DNA of 48,740 nt from CAZVFX01 sp964626565 (GCA_964626565.1 CAZVFX010000050.1:1-48740); one strand, 5' to 3'. Numbered from the stretch's first letter, positions 6,813-15,771 are shown. Notes: generated by a model not told the origin, from the letters alone. Translations and numbers: made by a program.

Positions 6813-9674
6813 CTACAAATGCATATCTACGGTGTATCCGGAGCATGCGCCGGAGCCCTTGACGCCTATGTACAGGGTGCCCGAATCGTCCAGAAATCCG
6901 CACTTCGGCCCGAACTGCACCGATACGGGATCTCCCTGGCTGCTGCACTTGAAGCCGGAAACGGTGCTGCCCACTCCGTCTACGCCGGCCATGCCGATGC
7001 CACCGGTCCAGGAGCAGCCGTCTTTGGTGACGTTGGTGGGCTCGGGGATGCTCAAGTCCGCACAAACATAGACCACGTACACTTCAAAGGGCTGGTCCAG
7101 GCCGAACTCCACGTGCACATAGGGTTCCATGTAGGCCCATGCTTCATCGTTGGAGTCCATTTCGAACCAGTCCTGTTCGTTATGCACCGCGGCGGTAAAA
7201 TTCTGTTTGGACACTGCATCGCTGTCAGTGAAGCTGCCCAGAAAATAGGCTGCGCCGGGGGTGTTGTTGGGTTCGTAGTCGTCGCTGGCCGAGCAGAAAC
7301 AGTCGCCTGACGAATTGCAGATGTCCCCCTCTACACAATCCCCGCAGTTGAGCGAGAAGCTGCAGCCGTCATCCCAGTGCCCGCAGTTCTTGCCCAGCGT
7401 GTTGCAGTTCTTGGGCGTGCAGCCGGAAGGAACGTGGAGGGTGCCGAGCGCCTTCTTCTCGAAGCTCCCTTCCCAGGTGGCCACCGCGTCCACGCAGTTG
7501 GCTGCTGCTGCGGCCAGTGCATAAACGGTGTAGTTGCCGGAACTGGCCGGTGCGCTCATGGAGCCGCCGTTGACGCCGCTGCTGAACCCCGGGCACGCGT
7601 CGGGAGTGCCCAGATCGATACAGGGCCCGGCGATGCCGTCGATCCCTAGAACGAGCTGGCGTTTGCAGTCGGGACAGTCGTCGGAGTTGCCCATGTCCCA
7701 GCCCACGGAAATGGGTATGTTCATGTTGGCGCCTGCCGACGCGGTGTCACCTGACCCATTGATATTGATGTCGTACGTCTTGAAGATCCCCTCGGTGCAT
7801 TCTCCCACACACTTGCCCTTGTTGTTGCAGGTCTTGCCCTCGTTGCAGACGCCGCAGTGCAGGATCCCGCCGCAACCGTCTCCCCAGTCCCCGCACTCTT
7901 TGGTCAGCGCCTCACAAGTGGCGGGGGTGCAGCTCCCGACCACGGCAAGGGTGCCCACGGCCTGCTTGGCCGATGTCGACTTGTAGGCCACCATTGCTTT
8001 CGGGCAATCGGGCTCAGCCAGCGCCACTACATTCAACGAAAAAGCGCCGGTAACCGCAGGTGCAGTGATGTAGCCGCCCCCGAGGCCGTCATCGAACTCC
8101 GGGCAGGCGGAGGTGGTGCCCGCGTCAATGCAGAAGGAGGGGGATTCTTCAATGCCGGCCACGAGTTGTCGGGCGCAGTGGGGGCAGGCCTGTGAATTTC
8201 CCAGCTTCCAATCCAGGACTACCGGGACCTTTTCCCCGGGCACGGCAGTTGCCGCATTGCCCGAATACCCCATCTTGACCGTCGACATCTCGAAGATGCC
8301 CGCGTCGCAGTCGGGGTTCTGGGAACAGGTTCCGCCCGCCTTGCAGAATTTCCCGCCCGGGCATTCTCCGCAGCCGGTCACACCTTCACAGCCGTCATCG
8401 TGGAATCCGCACTGTACATTCAGAGACGCACAACTCCCGGGCGTGCAGTCCCCCAGCACCTGCAATGTGCCGATGGCTATCTTGGGCGCGCTGACGTAAT
8501 TGTCGGTCTCCAGTTCCGTGCAGTCCTCCACGTTGGCCGCCGCCGCGTAGATGGTGTAGGCCCCGGCCGCCGCGGGTGCGGTGACATAGCCGTTGCCTAC
8601 ACCGCTGGTGAAGCCGGGACACGAGTCGGGCACACCTGCATCGATGCAGAAATGCTCGAAGTTCTCGACCCCCACCACGATCTGGCGTGGGCAGTCGTCG
8701 CACCACAGTCCGTTGCCGAGAGACCAGGAGAACAGTACCGGAACAGTTTCTCCCGGAGAGACGGTGACCGTATTGAGGAAGCCCTTGATGTAGACGCTGG
8801 TGACTTCAAACACGTCCAGTGAGCAGGAGCCAGCCATTTCGCAGCCGCCGTCCTGATTGCAGAACAGGCCGTCACCGCAATCTCCGCAGAAGGCCAGCCC
8901 TCCGCAACCGTCATCGTGTGAGCCGCACTCCTTGCCAAGATCGCCGCAGGTGGATGCAGCGCAGGCAGGGTCCACGTACAACGTCCCCACCAGTTTCCTG
9001 CTCTCCGCCGCGACAAAAGCCGTACCCGCCGCGGCGCAGGTGTCTTCGGCCGTGGCGTAGGCGTATACCTTGTAGGTGCCCGGAGCGTCCGGAACCTTCA
9101 CATAACCCGGGTCCATGCCCGTGTCGAAATCGGGACAAGCCGGCGGCGTGCCGGCATCTATGCATACTCCCGGGTCATCCTCCACGCCTACTACCACCTG
9201 CCGCCGGCAGCCCTGGCAGTCCGCGGCGTTACCGAGATGCCACTTGAAGATGATGGGGATGGTGGCGCCGGCGGTGGCCGATGCCGCGTACCCCTGGTCC
9301 GCGAGGTTCACGTCCGTGACGTCAAAATGACCCGTCGAGCAGTCGGGCTCAGAATTGCAGCTACCGTCGGCATGACAAAAATCTCCACCTGCGCACTCTC
9401 CGCAGTCGACGGATTCACCACAGCCGTTATCGTGGGTGCCGCACTCCAGCCCCTGGTCCACACACGCCTTCGGTGTGCAGGCTCCGCCATCGGTTTCGGC
9501 GCCGCTCCCATCGTTTCCCGGGTCTGCGTCAGGCGGCGTTGATTTGTCATCCGAAGGCTTGTAGTCGTTGTTCACCGGCAACTCGACGTTGCTGTCGGGA
9601 AGGGGTACGTTCCCGCCTCCGTCTCCGGAACAGCCGGCCAGTATCAGGAGGGTAAGCAAACCCGCGTATTTCAT
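6813..9674 (-). CDS. Lipoprotein with four 172-residue repeats and five Cys modules (953 aa)
   Basis: The N-terminus MKYAGLLTLLILAGC is a lipoprotein signal with Cys15 as the lipidated residue; a low-complexity Asp/Gly linker follows. Five Cys modules start at Cys66, 238, 410, 582 and 752 (period 172, 172, 172, 170), each of the form C-x4-C-x6-CG-x-(H/W)-DDGC-x5-CG-x-C-x5-C-x5-C. Between them lie four ~120-residue beta-rich domains sharing LGN, C-x2-C-x-RQ-(L/V/I)-V, CID-(A/L)-G, CP-x-F, AP and Y-x-(V/I)-YA. The last 145 residues (EPNNTPGAAYFLG, D-WFEM) resemble a bacterial PPC-type domain. ATG at 9674 has GGAGA seven bases upstream. It is probably exposed on the outer membrane; the function is unknown and the repeat domain is not one I recognise. 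Confidence 0.88.
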   Translation of the reverse strand: MKYAGLLTLLILAGCSGDGGGNVPLPDSNVELPVNNDYKPSDDKSTPPDADPGNDGSGAETDGGACTPKACVDQGLECGTHDNGCGESVDCGECAGGDFCHADGSCNSEPDCSTGHFDVTDVNLADQGYAASATAGATIPIIFKWHLGNAADCQGCRRQVVVGVEDDPGVCIDAGTPPACPDFDTGMDPGYVKVPDAPGTYKVYAYATAEDTCAAAGTAFVAAESRKLVGTLYVDPACAASTCGDLGKECGSHDDGCGGLAFCGDCGDGLFCNQDGGCEMAGSCSLDVFEVTSVYIKGFLNTVTVSPGETVPVLFSWSLGNGLWCDDCPRQIVVGVENFEHFCIDAGVPDSCPGFTSGVGNGYVTAPAAAGAYTIYAAAANVEDCTELETDNYVSAPKIAIGTLQVLGDCTPGSCASLNVQCGFHDDGCEGVTGCGECPGGKFCKAGGTCSQNPDCDAGIFEMSTVKMGYSGNAATAVPGEKVPVVLDWKLGNSQACPHCARQLVAGIEESPSFCIDAGTTSACPEFDDGLGGGYITAPAVTGAFSLNVVALAEPDCPKAMVAYKSTSAKQAVGTLAVVGSCTPATCEALTKECGDWGDGCGGILHCGVCNEGKTCNNKGKCVGECTEGIFKTYDININGSGDTASAGANMNIPISVGWDMGNSDDCPDCKRQLVLGIDGIAGPCIDLGTPDACPGFSSGVNGGSMSAPASSGNYTVYALAAAAANCVDAVATWEGSFEKKALGTLHVPSGCTPKNCNTLGKNCGHWDDGCSFSLNCGDCVEGDICNSSGDCFCSASDDYEPNNTPGAAYFLGSFTDSDAVSKQNFTAAVHNEQDWFEMDSNDEAWAYMEPYVHVEFGLDQPFEVYVVYVCADLSIPEPTNVTKDGCSWTGGIGMAGVDGVGSTVSGFKCSSQGDPVSVQFGPKCGFLDDSGTLYIGVKGSGACSGYTVDMHL

Positions 9675-9769
9675 CTTGGGTCTCCATTGGTCATGTTTAC
9701 AAGTTACCGTCTATGAGTGATTCTACGTCAGGTTGGAGTGATCGTCCAGCTTTTGACCGGTCGCGCGCC

Positions 9770-11563
9770 TCAGGGGGCGCAGTTCATGCCGTCGTCGGTG
9801 GAGAACACCGATGACTCGACGTGCCCGGCGAGGGGTTCGTCGGAAGCGGGCATGACCGCGGAGGAAACCTCGCCGATGACGTCCATGTCCGCGAAACCGA
9901 AAGACTCGGCCATGACGATAATCATACGCAGGGAGAAGTCCATTACCGTGACGTCGCAGGCGGCCGGGATCTGGGTGAAGAACTTCTGGCCCGGGTCAGC
10001 GGTGGGGCACTCGGGCATGTCCGCGGTTGCCCCCGGATCACAGCCGTCGATGTTGCCCGCGCAATACTCCACCACCAGCACGTTCTTCATGTCGTTCACC
10101 GCTTTGGTGCCCAAGACCCGGCCGTGGAGAATTCCCTCGGAGATCACCGGGACGCCGGACACTTCCGCGAACTTCCCCTCGATCCAGAAGTTCTCAATCT
10201 CCAGAGCGACGTCCCAGTCGGTTTCGGGGGCTTCCACGTCGGGAATGGCCCCGAAGATGGTCATCACATCTATGCCGAATGAAATAGGCCCGGCGGTGAA
10301 GCACGGATCGTTGGCGTGGAGGTCGAACTCCAGGCAAGGCATGCTTTCGAGGTAGCTGATGTACCCCGCGGTGTCCCCCCAGCGGCTGGCCAGGGTGAGG
10401 CGGGCTGCAAAAATCTGCTCCGCTTCGTCAAAGTCATCAATGTGCACCATGATGGGGATCGCCTCGAAGACCTCTCCGGCATACTGGCCCACGTCCGCGA
10501 CGTCGGCCATCATGTTCTGGGGATAAAGTGCCTGGAAGGTGTCCACCGCGTTTTCCGGGTGAAGCAGCGCGGGTTTGCCGCCGCCGGTACAGGTGAACTC
10601 GGGAGGTTCTACGAAAGGGAGATGGTCTTCGTTGACGATGGTCAGCGTATCGCTGGGGCCGTCGTATTCCGCCAGAAAGTAGAAGTCGGAGTTGGGGTCC
10701 ACCTTGGCTACGACGTACGCGGGTACGCCGCAATACTCGCCCCGCTGAAAGCTGTGCAGGTGGCCTGCGAAAATCCCCTTGAGCACCCCGGGGAATTCTG
10801 TGATGACGTCGCACAGCGAATCCTGGTCCCCGATGGTGAGCATGGTGGTGGGCGGGTGGTGCATGAACAGAATGGAAGGTCGCCCTTCGGTGAGCTGCTC
10901 CTTGAGCCACGCCAGCGCTTCGTCGGAGTAGCTTCCCACCAGTCCGTCGTTGGCCTCCCAGGTTTCGCCGTCCACCGAGTTGAACGCAATGAGGTTGACA
11001 CCGTTGATCTCTTCGACGTACCGGTCGGGCCGGCCCAGGGCATCCTCCATCGCGGCTTCCCGGGCGTCTTTGTCGGAGGTCACGAACCACGGATTGAGGC
11101 CCGCATAATAATCATGATTGCCCGGCAGCGCGAACCACGGGGTGGCGAGATTGTCGAGCAGGTCAGCCAGGAGGTGGTGAGGAGTTTCGACTCCCGGCTC
11201 GTTGTATTCATCCGGCACATAATCGCACAGGTCGCCGGTGAGTAAGATGGCGTCGGCCGCAAAGTTGACCGCGTTGAGCGAATCCACCATATTGGCCACC
11301 TTGCCGGTGACCGGCTTGCCCGGCTGGCCTTTGTAGTGGATGTCGGAGACGTGGATGAAGCGCACCAGGCCCGGCGGCTCCGGTTCGGGCTTGCTGTCCG
11401 GAGTCTCGGCCACCTCTTCCGGCGTGGTGGTCTCCCCAGTCAGGTCAGCCGCAGCCGTGTCGGCCGGACTCGTCGCTTCACTCGCGTCGGTCGCGTCGTC
11501 AGACCCGCCGCCGCACGCGGCGACGACCAGGCAGAGCAATGCCGCGCAGGCAATCTTCTTCAT
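9770..11563 (-). CDS. Metallophosphoesterase lipoprotein (597 aa)
   Basis: The product begins MKKIACAALLCLVVAAC, a lipoprotein signal with a VAAC lipobox, and then a Thr/Glu/Ala-rich linker. The calcineurin-like metallophosphoesterase domain (residues ~65-330) shows the five metal-binding blocks in order: FIHVSDIHY, LTGDLCDY, LPGNHDYY, FMHHPPTT and FAGHLHSF. The C-terminal ~270 residues are specific to this protein and contain scattered Cys. It likely hydrolyses phosphodiesters or monoesters outside the cytoplasm; the substrate is unknown. The gene starts 10 bases after the RNase E/G stop, with AGGGA seven bases before ATG at 11563, so the two are probably cotranscribed. The open frame continues upstream through the RNase gene, but that part is a shadow. 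Confidence 0.87.
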   Translation of the reverse strand: MKKIACAALLCLVVAACGGGSDDATDASEATSPADTAAADLTGETTTPEEVAETPDSKPEPEPPGLVRFIHVSDIHYKGQPGKPVTGKVANMVDSLNAVNFAADAILLTGDLCDYVPDEYNEPGVETPHHLLADLLDNLATPWFALPGNHDYYAGLNPWFVTSDKDAREAAMEDALGRPDRYVEEINGVNLIAFNSVDGETWEANDGLVGSYSDEALAWLKEQLTEGRPSILFMHHPPTTMLTIGDQDSLCDVITEFPGVLKGIFAGHLHSFQRGEYCGVPAYVVAKVDPNSDFYFLAEYDGPSDTLTIVNEDHLPFVEPPEFTCTGGGKPALLHPENAVDTFQALYPQNMMADVADVGQYAGEVFEAIPIMVHIDDFDEAEQIFAARLTLASRWGDTAGYISYLESMPCLEFDLHANDPCFTAGPISFGIDVMTIFGAIPDVEAPETDWDVALEIENFWIEGKFAEVSGVPVISEGILHGRVLGTKAVNDMKNVLVVEYCAGNIDGCDPGATADMPECPTADPGQKFFTQIPAACDVTVMDFSLRMIIVMAESFGFADMDVIGEVSSAVMPASDEPLAGHVESSVFSTDDGMNCAP

Positions 11564-11573
11564 GGTTTTTTCC

Positions 11574-13526
11574 CTATCTGTTAATTCCCAGCAATTTGCG
11601 GATGATCGAGTCGAGGAGGCCGTCGCTGTTGGCCCCGGAGGAGTTGGGAAGGTCCCAGGTGGGCTCATCGCGAGGCGTGTAGATCCCGGCCGTGGGTTCT
11701 GCCGGAGTCGCTTCGGGGAGCGGCGGAGGAGTGGGGAGAGGCGGCGGAGTTTCGGGAAGAACCTCTGCGCTGGCCGGCTTGCGGCCGCGGCGCTGGCGGC
11801 TGCGGCCGCCTCTGGACCGTGCCGGCCTCTCTGCGGCTCCTGCAGTTTTCTTTTCGGCTGGTGCGTCCTTCTTCTTCGCCGCGTCGCCTTTGCCCGCCGG
11901 TTTCTTTCGTCCCCTCGCAGTCTGCTTCTTCTTCTGCTCCGGTGTCGCCGCTTTTTCAGCCACCTGTTTTTCCTCGCCGCCTTTCTTCCTGGAACGGCTC
12001 CTCGACTTCCGTGCGGGCTGTTCCTTGCCCGCCTTCTCCTCAGCTTTCTTCGGTTGTTCTTCAGAGGCCTCGTCGTCCTCGGGCCTGCCCATGACGATCT
12101 GCTCGTGGAACACTCCCGGGTCACCGATGATGTTTATCTTGACTCCCTGCTCCGCCTCCAACTCATAAATGAGGTCTCTCAGGCTGTTCTGCATGAAGTT
12201 GGCCACCTCCACCGGTGCGTTCACCGTAATGAGTCCCGGCTTGCCCGAAACTGCCAGTTCACGCAACCGGCGCAGGATGTGCAGCGCCGAAGACGAGGTC
12301 TCCCGGGTGTAGCCGAGGCCCAGGCAGTGCTGGCAGGTGGTGCTGAACCGGGCCACCACGCCGGAACGCAGCCGCTGGCGGGTCATCTCAAGGAGCCCAA
12401 ACTGGGAGATGCGGCCGAAATTGGCTTTGGCCTTGTCCGCCTTGAAAGAGTCCTTCAGGCGTTGTTGAACCTTGCGTCGATTTTTCGGATCCATCATGTC
12501 GATGAAGTCGATTACGACGAGGCCGCCCAGGTCACGCAAGATCGCCTGGTTGGCGATCTCGTCGGCCGCCTCCAGATTGGCCTGGGTGACGGTGTCCTCC
12601 ACGTTCTTGCTCTTGGTGCGGCCCGAGTTGACATCGATGGCCGTGAGCGCCTCGGTGCGATCGATGACGATGCGTCCGCCCGACGGTAGCGGCACGTCCC
12701 GGAGGAACATCTTCTCGATCTGGTTTTCCACGTTGTACCGGACGAACAGCGGGAGCGGCTCGTTGTACAGCTTGACCCGCTTCTTGAAGCGAGGCATCAC
12801 CAGCGACAGGAATTTTAACACTTCCCGGTGCTGTTCCTCGTTATCCACCACGATCTGTTCGACGTCGTTGGTCAGGTACTCCCGCATGAACCGGACAGCC
12901 ACGTCCTGGTCGCTCACCAGCATGGAAGGCGCAGGCGCCTTGCCAAAAGTCTTTTCGATCTGCCCCCACCCCTTGATCAGGCGGTTGACGTCCCGCAGCA
13001 GGTCCTGCTTGGGGCGGTTTTCTCCCGCAGTGCGCACGATGACGCCGAACCCCTCGGGCACTTCCACCTCTTTCAGAATGTCTCGCAGGCGCTTGCGCTC
13101 CTCGTCCGGGAGTTTCTTCGATATGCCGGTGCGGTCCACTGCGGGGATGAGCACCATGTACCTGCCGGGCAGTGAGATGCAGGTGGTGAGCATGGGGCCC
13201 TTGTCTCCCACAGGGTCTCGCAGCACCTGCACCAGGATCTCCTGGCCTTTCTCGAACACCTCTCCGATGCTCACTCGCTTGCCGAAACTCTCGAGGACCG
13301 CGGGGTGTACGTCCTGGATGGAGAGAAACCCCTCTCTGCCTTCGCCGATGTCGACGAAACAGGCGTTGAGGCTGCGGGCTATGCCCGTAATCCTTCCTTT
13401 GTAAATGTTGCCGATAATGCTGCCCCCGGTGGGGCCTTCGGCGTCGATGTTGACCAGCTTGCCCGAGATCATCAGGCACACTCTGATCTCGCCGCCTTCG
13501 CTGCTGACTAGAATGATTTTTTTCAT
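11574..13526 (-). CDS. rng: Ribonuclease E/G family endoribonuclease (650 aa)
   Basis: It cleaves single-stranded, A/U-rich RNA and matures rRNA and mRNA in the cytoplasm. An S1 domain (residues ~35-120) carries GNIYKGRI and LNACFVDIG. The catalytic Mg ligands of the RNase E fold are present: Asp298 in AIDVNSGR and Asp340 in VIDFIDMMD. The zinc-link CQHCLG has Cys398 and Cys401. Beyond residue ~480 comes a ~165-residue tail, first Lys/Arg/Glu/Ala-rich, then Pro-rich, ending SIIRKLLGINR. The core matches RNase G, while the tail is longer than in E. coli RNase G and could bind RNA or partners. ATG at 13526 (MKKIILVS) matches the family; an in-frame ATG at 13580 with AAAGGA before it is an alternative. 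Confidence 0.93.
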   Translation of the reverse strand: MKKIILVSSEGGEIRVCLMISGKLVNIDAEGPTGGSIIGNIYKGRITGIARSLNACFVDIGEGREGFLSIQDVHPAVLESFGKRVSIGEVFEKGQEILVQVLRDPVGDKGPMLTTCISLPGRYMVLIPAVDRTGISKKLPDEERKRLRDILKEVEVPEGFGVIVRTAGENRPKQDLLRDVNRLIKGWGQIEKTFGKAPAPSMLVSDQDVAVRFMREYLTNDVEQIVVDNEEQHREVLKFLSLVMPRFKKRVKLYNEPLPLFVRYNVENQIEKMFLRDVPLPSGGRIVIDRTEALTAIDVNSGRTKSKNVEDTVTQANLEAADEIANQAILRDLGGLVVIDFIDMMDPKNRRKVQQRLKDSFKADKAKANFGRISQFGLLEMTRQRLRSGVVARFSTTCQHCLGLGYTRETSSSALHILRRLRELAVSGKPGLITVNAPVEVANFMQNSLRDLIYELEAEQGVKINIIGDPGVFHEQIVMGRPEDDEASEEQPKKAEEKAGKEQPARKSRSRSRKKGGEEKQVAEKAATPEQKKKQTARGRKKPAGKGDAAKKKDAPAEKKTAGAAERPARSRGGRSRQRRGRKPASAEVLPETPPPLPTPPPLPEATPAEPTAGIYTPRDEPTWDLPNSSGANSDGLLDSIIRKLLGINR

Positions 13527-13574
13527 CTGTTTTCTTGCTCTCTGGACCGCCGGTTCATGGGAGGGTAGCCTGTG

Positions 13575-13596
13575 GTGCATTTCCTTTGCTATGCAC
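13575..13596 (-). promoter_or_regulatory. Small hairpin in the leader of the RNase E/G gene
   Basis: GTGCAT and ATGCAC form a 6-bp stem with a 10-base loop on the minus-strand transcript, 50-70 bases before the RNase start. It includes the alternative ATG at 13580. RNase E autoregulation through its 5' leader is known in E. coli; a role here is only a guess. Confidence 0.25.
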
Positions 13597-13610
13597 TCGG
13601 TCGGGTCCGG

Positions 13611-13967
13611 TTAGTTCGTTTCTTCAATTTCCACAGTTTCGGCGGCGGACGCATCGATGTCGTCAGCCGCCTCCTGGAGGTCCATGGACTCGGCACTATC
13701 TTCTACCACGTCGGCCGCATCCGGGGCTGCGTCGGCCGGGTCGGGGATTGCCTCCGCCATATCCGGGACGACATCAGCCGTCTCCGGGATTGCATCCGCG
13801 GTTGCTGCGTCCAGCACCTGGGGAAGCTCGTACGTCCATTCGCCGGATGGGCCGGGAAGCATACATTTGCCGGATATCTTCTCGGTGCCGGTGGGGCACC
13901 TGGTTTCGCCGGAACAGGCCGAAACGAGGAAAAGCGCGATTGCAAAAAGTGCCAGGAGCCGTTTCAT
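13611..13967 (-). CDS. Small lipoprotein with acidic Ala-Asp repeats (118 aa)
   Basis: MKRLLALFAIALFLVSAC gives a lipoprotein signal with a VSAC lipobox. After a short Cys-containing segment (TRCPTGTEKISGKCMLPG) the protein is a low-complexity acidic chain of DAADV/DAAPD/ADVVPD-type repeats. It is probably an envelope lipoprotein with an extended, negatively charged tail. ATG at 13967 is preceded by GGAGGT. It lies 84 bases upstream of the RNase E/G gene on the same strand and may be the first gene of that unit. No family recognised. Confidence 0.75.
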   Translation of the reverse strand: MKRLLALFAIALFLVSACSGETRCPTGTEKISGKCMLPGPSGEWTYELPQVLDAATADAIPETADVVPDMAEAIPDPADAAPDAADVVEDSAESMDLQEAADDIDASAAETVEIEETN

Positions 13968-13987
13968 GGCGACCTCCGGGCACGTAC

Positions 13988-14013
13988 GTTATAGAAAAGA
14001 ACAGGAAAGTCAA
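13988..14013 (-). promoter_or_regulatory. Weak promoter-like pair upstream of the acidic lipoprotein
   Basis: On the minus strand TTGACT (14008-14013) and TATAAC (13988-13993) are good boxes but only 14 bases apart, shorter than normal. The remainder of the 150-base divergent gap to 14118 holds the inverted repeat at 14037. Confidence 0.25.
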
Positions 14014-14036
14014 GGGGGGGGTTCTATGACGCACAG

Positions 14037-14055
14037 AGTCAATTGCTCATTGACT
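14037..14055. promoter_or_regulatory. Inverted repeat in a divergent intergenic region
   Basis: AGTCAAT and ATTGACT are perfect 7-bp arms around TGCTC. The element lies between two divergent lipoprotein genes and could be an operator site; no regulator is identified. Confidence 0.35.
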
Positions 14056-14117
14056 TGGTGGAGAAACTGTGCCAGAAACTGACTCGTGAGTCCATCCCAG
14101 CCATACGGGAGACGGAA

Positions 14118-15122
14118 ATGACGGGACGCCTGCCTTTCATCGTTTCATTCCTGCTTATTGCCGCTCTGCCCGCGCTGTCGTGCAAAGATGAAGGTGGCGG
14201 TGAGGAGCCCAAAAAGGCTGAAGAGGCCCAAAAGGCTGAAGAAGCCGGGATCAAAGTGACCGCTCCCGCCGATCCGGGATTGCTGGCGAAGCTGACGGTA
14301 GACGAAGGTGACGGAAAACCGGTGGAGTTGTCGTACCGGCCTCACCAGCTTGCCATCTACCGGGTGGATATGACGGAGAAGAACACCCAGACTCAGTCCG
14401 GAAAGACCATGTCGGTCTCCAGTCGCTTCATGTTTGAGATGAAGCGCAAACTGCTTGAGGAAGAGAAGCAAAGCTGGGTGGAGGAGGTCACCTTCGGCAA
14501 GATGGAGGTGGAGGTGGACCGCGGCAAAGCGTCCGAAATGAACGAAGGGGTCGCCCGCGCGATGCGCAACGCGCTGCAGTCTTCCCGTTTCAAGGCCAGG
14601 GTCAACGGCCGTGGGGAGATGCTCGATTTTGAATCCACGGGGGTGGAAGCAGGCCGGTGGAAGGGGATGAGCGAAGTGCTCAAACAGTTCATGACGGAGA
14701 GCTCCGTAGCCCTGCCCGACAAGCTGGTTGCGCCCGGGGATAGCTGGAGCGGCCAGCGGGATGTCGATCTGACGCAACAAAAAACCGAAAGCAAAGTGGT
14801 CACCAACTATACTTCCACGTTTCTTGGTTGGTCCGAGGTGGAAGGAAGTTGCAAACGGTGCGCGGTGATTCGCACCGAAGCGACTTTTGCGCTGTCCGGC
14901 AAGTCCAACGTGCCGGGTGTGGACGGCACCGAAGAGGGTGCGGGCAAGTCGGTGTCCATCGCAGTGCTGGATCCCGACAGAGGCCTGCTGGTGAGGTCGT
15001 CCATGACGTCGAACAGCAGTCAGCGGTTCACGATCAAGGGTAAACGCGGCCGGATGGATTTCCGGGAAACGAAAGCAATGTCTATGGATGAGGAGCTCGT
15101 CGAGGGGGCAGACAATGAGTGA
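14118..15122 (+). CDS. Uncharacterised lipoprotein (334 aa)
   Basis: ATG at 14118 follows GGGAGAC and gives MTGRLPFIVSFLLIAALPALSC, a lipoprotein signal. The mature protein begins with a Lys/Glu/Ala-rich linker and then a predicted beta-rich domain with YRPHQLAIYRVDMTEKN, VNGRGEMLDFES and LVAPGDSWSG. This layout resembles DUF6263-type bacterial proteins, but I recognise it only by pattern. Two Cys (SCKRC) late in the chain may form a disulfide. It overlaps the next gene by eight bases, which points to translational coupling with the PhaR-like regulator. Function unknown. Confidence 0.78.
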   Translation: MTGRLPFIVSFLLIAALPALSCKDEGGGEEPKKAEEAQKAEEAGIKVTAPADPGLLAKLTVDEGDGKPVELSYRPHQLAIYRVDMTEKNTQTQSGKTMSVSSRFMFEMKRKLLEEEKQSWVEEVTFGKMEVEVDRGKASEMNEGVARAMRNALQSSRFKARVNGRGEMLDFESTGVEAGRWKGMSEVLKQFMTESSVALPDKLVAPGDSWSGQRDVDLTQQKTESKVVTNYTSTFLGWSEVEGSCKRCAVIRTEATFALSGKSNVPGVDGTEEGAGKSVSIAVLDPDRGLLVRSSMTSNSSQRFTIKGKRGRMDFRETKAMSMDEELVEGADNE

Positions 15123-15771
15123 AGCGCGCACCATCAAGCGGTATAGCAATCGCAAACTGTACGACCTGACGGAAAGCCGGTACGTAACGCTCCAGGAAGT
15201 CGCCGCGTTCCTTCAGGAAGGTTTCGAGGTACAGATCATCGACAACAAGACCAAGGAGGACATCACCTCCGTGACCTTGGCCCAGATCCTGTACGAGCAG
15301 GAGAAGAGCAAGAAGAGCGGGCTTGACCTTGGAACCTTGAAGGGGATTATCGTCAGCAGCGGTGAGTTGCTGCAGAAGAAGATCGCCACCCCGGTGAGAG
15401 CGTTCAAGGGCGAAGCCGAGAAGACCATGAGCTCTTTCAAAGAGGAGGCCGAAAAGAAGGTCACGAACCTCAAGGAGCAGGCCGAGCGCATGGGGAAGCT
15501 GTTCTCTCATCCCCGGGAGATGGGCGAAGAGGCCAGGGCCGCGGTGGTGGAGATTACCCAGGCCACGCAAAGCACGCTGGACGATTTCTCCAAGGGTCTC
15601 GATGAACGCTTCCGCCAGTTGATGCGCTTCAGCAAAGCCGCAGAGTCTGAGCAGAGCGCAGAGATCATGGCCAAACTAGCCGACTTCGAAAAGCGCCTCA
15701 AGGCACTTGAAAAGAAGGTCGTCAAGCCGGCGAAGAAGCCGGCGAAGAAGCGAACTCCCAAAAAGAAATAG
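15115..15771 (+). CDS. phaR: Polyhydroxyalkanoate synthesis regulator-like DNA-binding protein (218 aa)
   Basis: Residues ~5-65 (RTIKRYSNRKLYDLTESRYV, then LQEVAAFLQEG, VQIIDNKTKEDITSVTLAQIL) match the DNA-binding domain of PHB/PHA accumulation regulators (PhaR). In that family the protein represses phasin and PHA genes and binds polymer granules. The classical C-terminal PHB-accumulation domain is replaced here by a long charged helical region (~70-200), probably a coiled coil and phasin-like, and a Lys/Pro/Ala tail (KKPAKKRTPKKK). ATG at 15115 has AGGGGG ten bases upstream and lies inside the end of the lipoprotein gene. No PHA synthase is in the window, so the target genes are not known. 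The stop codon lies within the repeat at 15765. Confidence 0.82.
   Translation: MSEARTIKRYSNRKLYDLTESRYVTLQEVAAFLQEGFEVQIIDNKTKEDITSVTLAQILYEQEKSKKSGLDLGTLKGIIVSSGELLQKKIATPVRAFKGEAEKTMSSFKEEAEKKVTNLKEQAERMGKLFSHPREMGEEARAAVVEITQATQSTLDDFSKGLDERFRQLMRFSKAAESEQSAEIMAKLADFEKRLKALEKKVVKPAKKPAKKRTPKKK

Noticed and set aside
11340..12689. A 449-codon plus-strand open frame across the RNase E/G and metallophosphoesterase genes
   Set aside because: Low-complexity Leu/Ser/Arg-rich translation of the antisense strand; the minus strand encodes conserved catalytic motifs in the same place.
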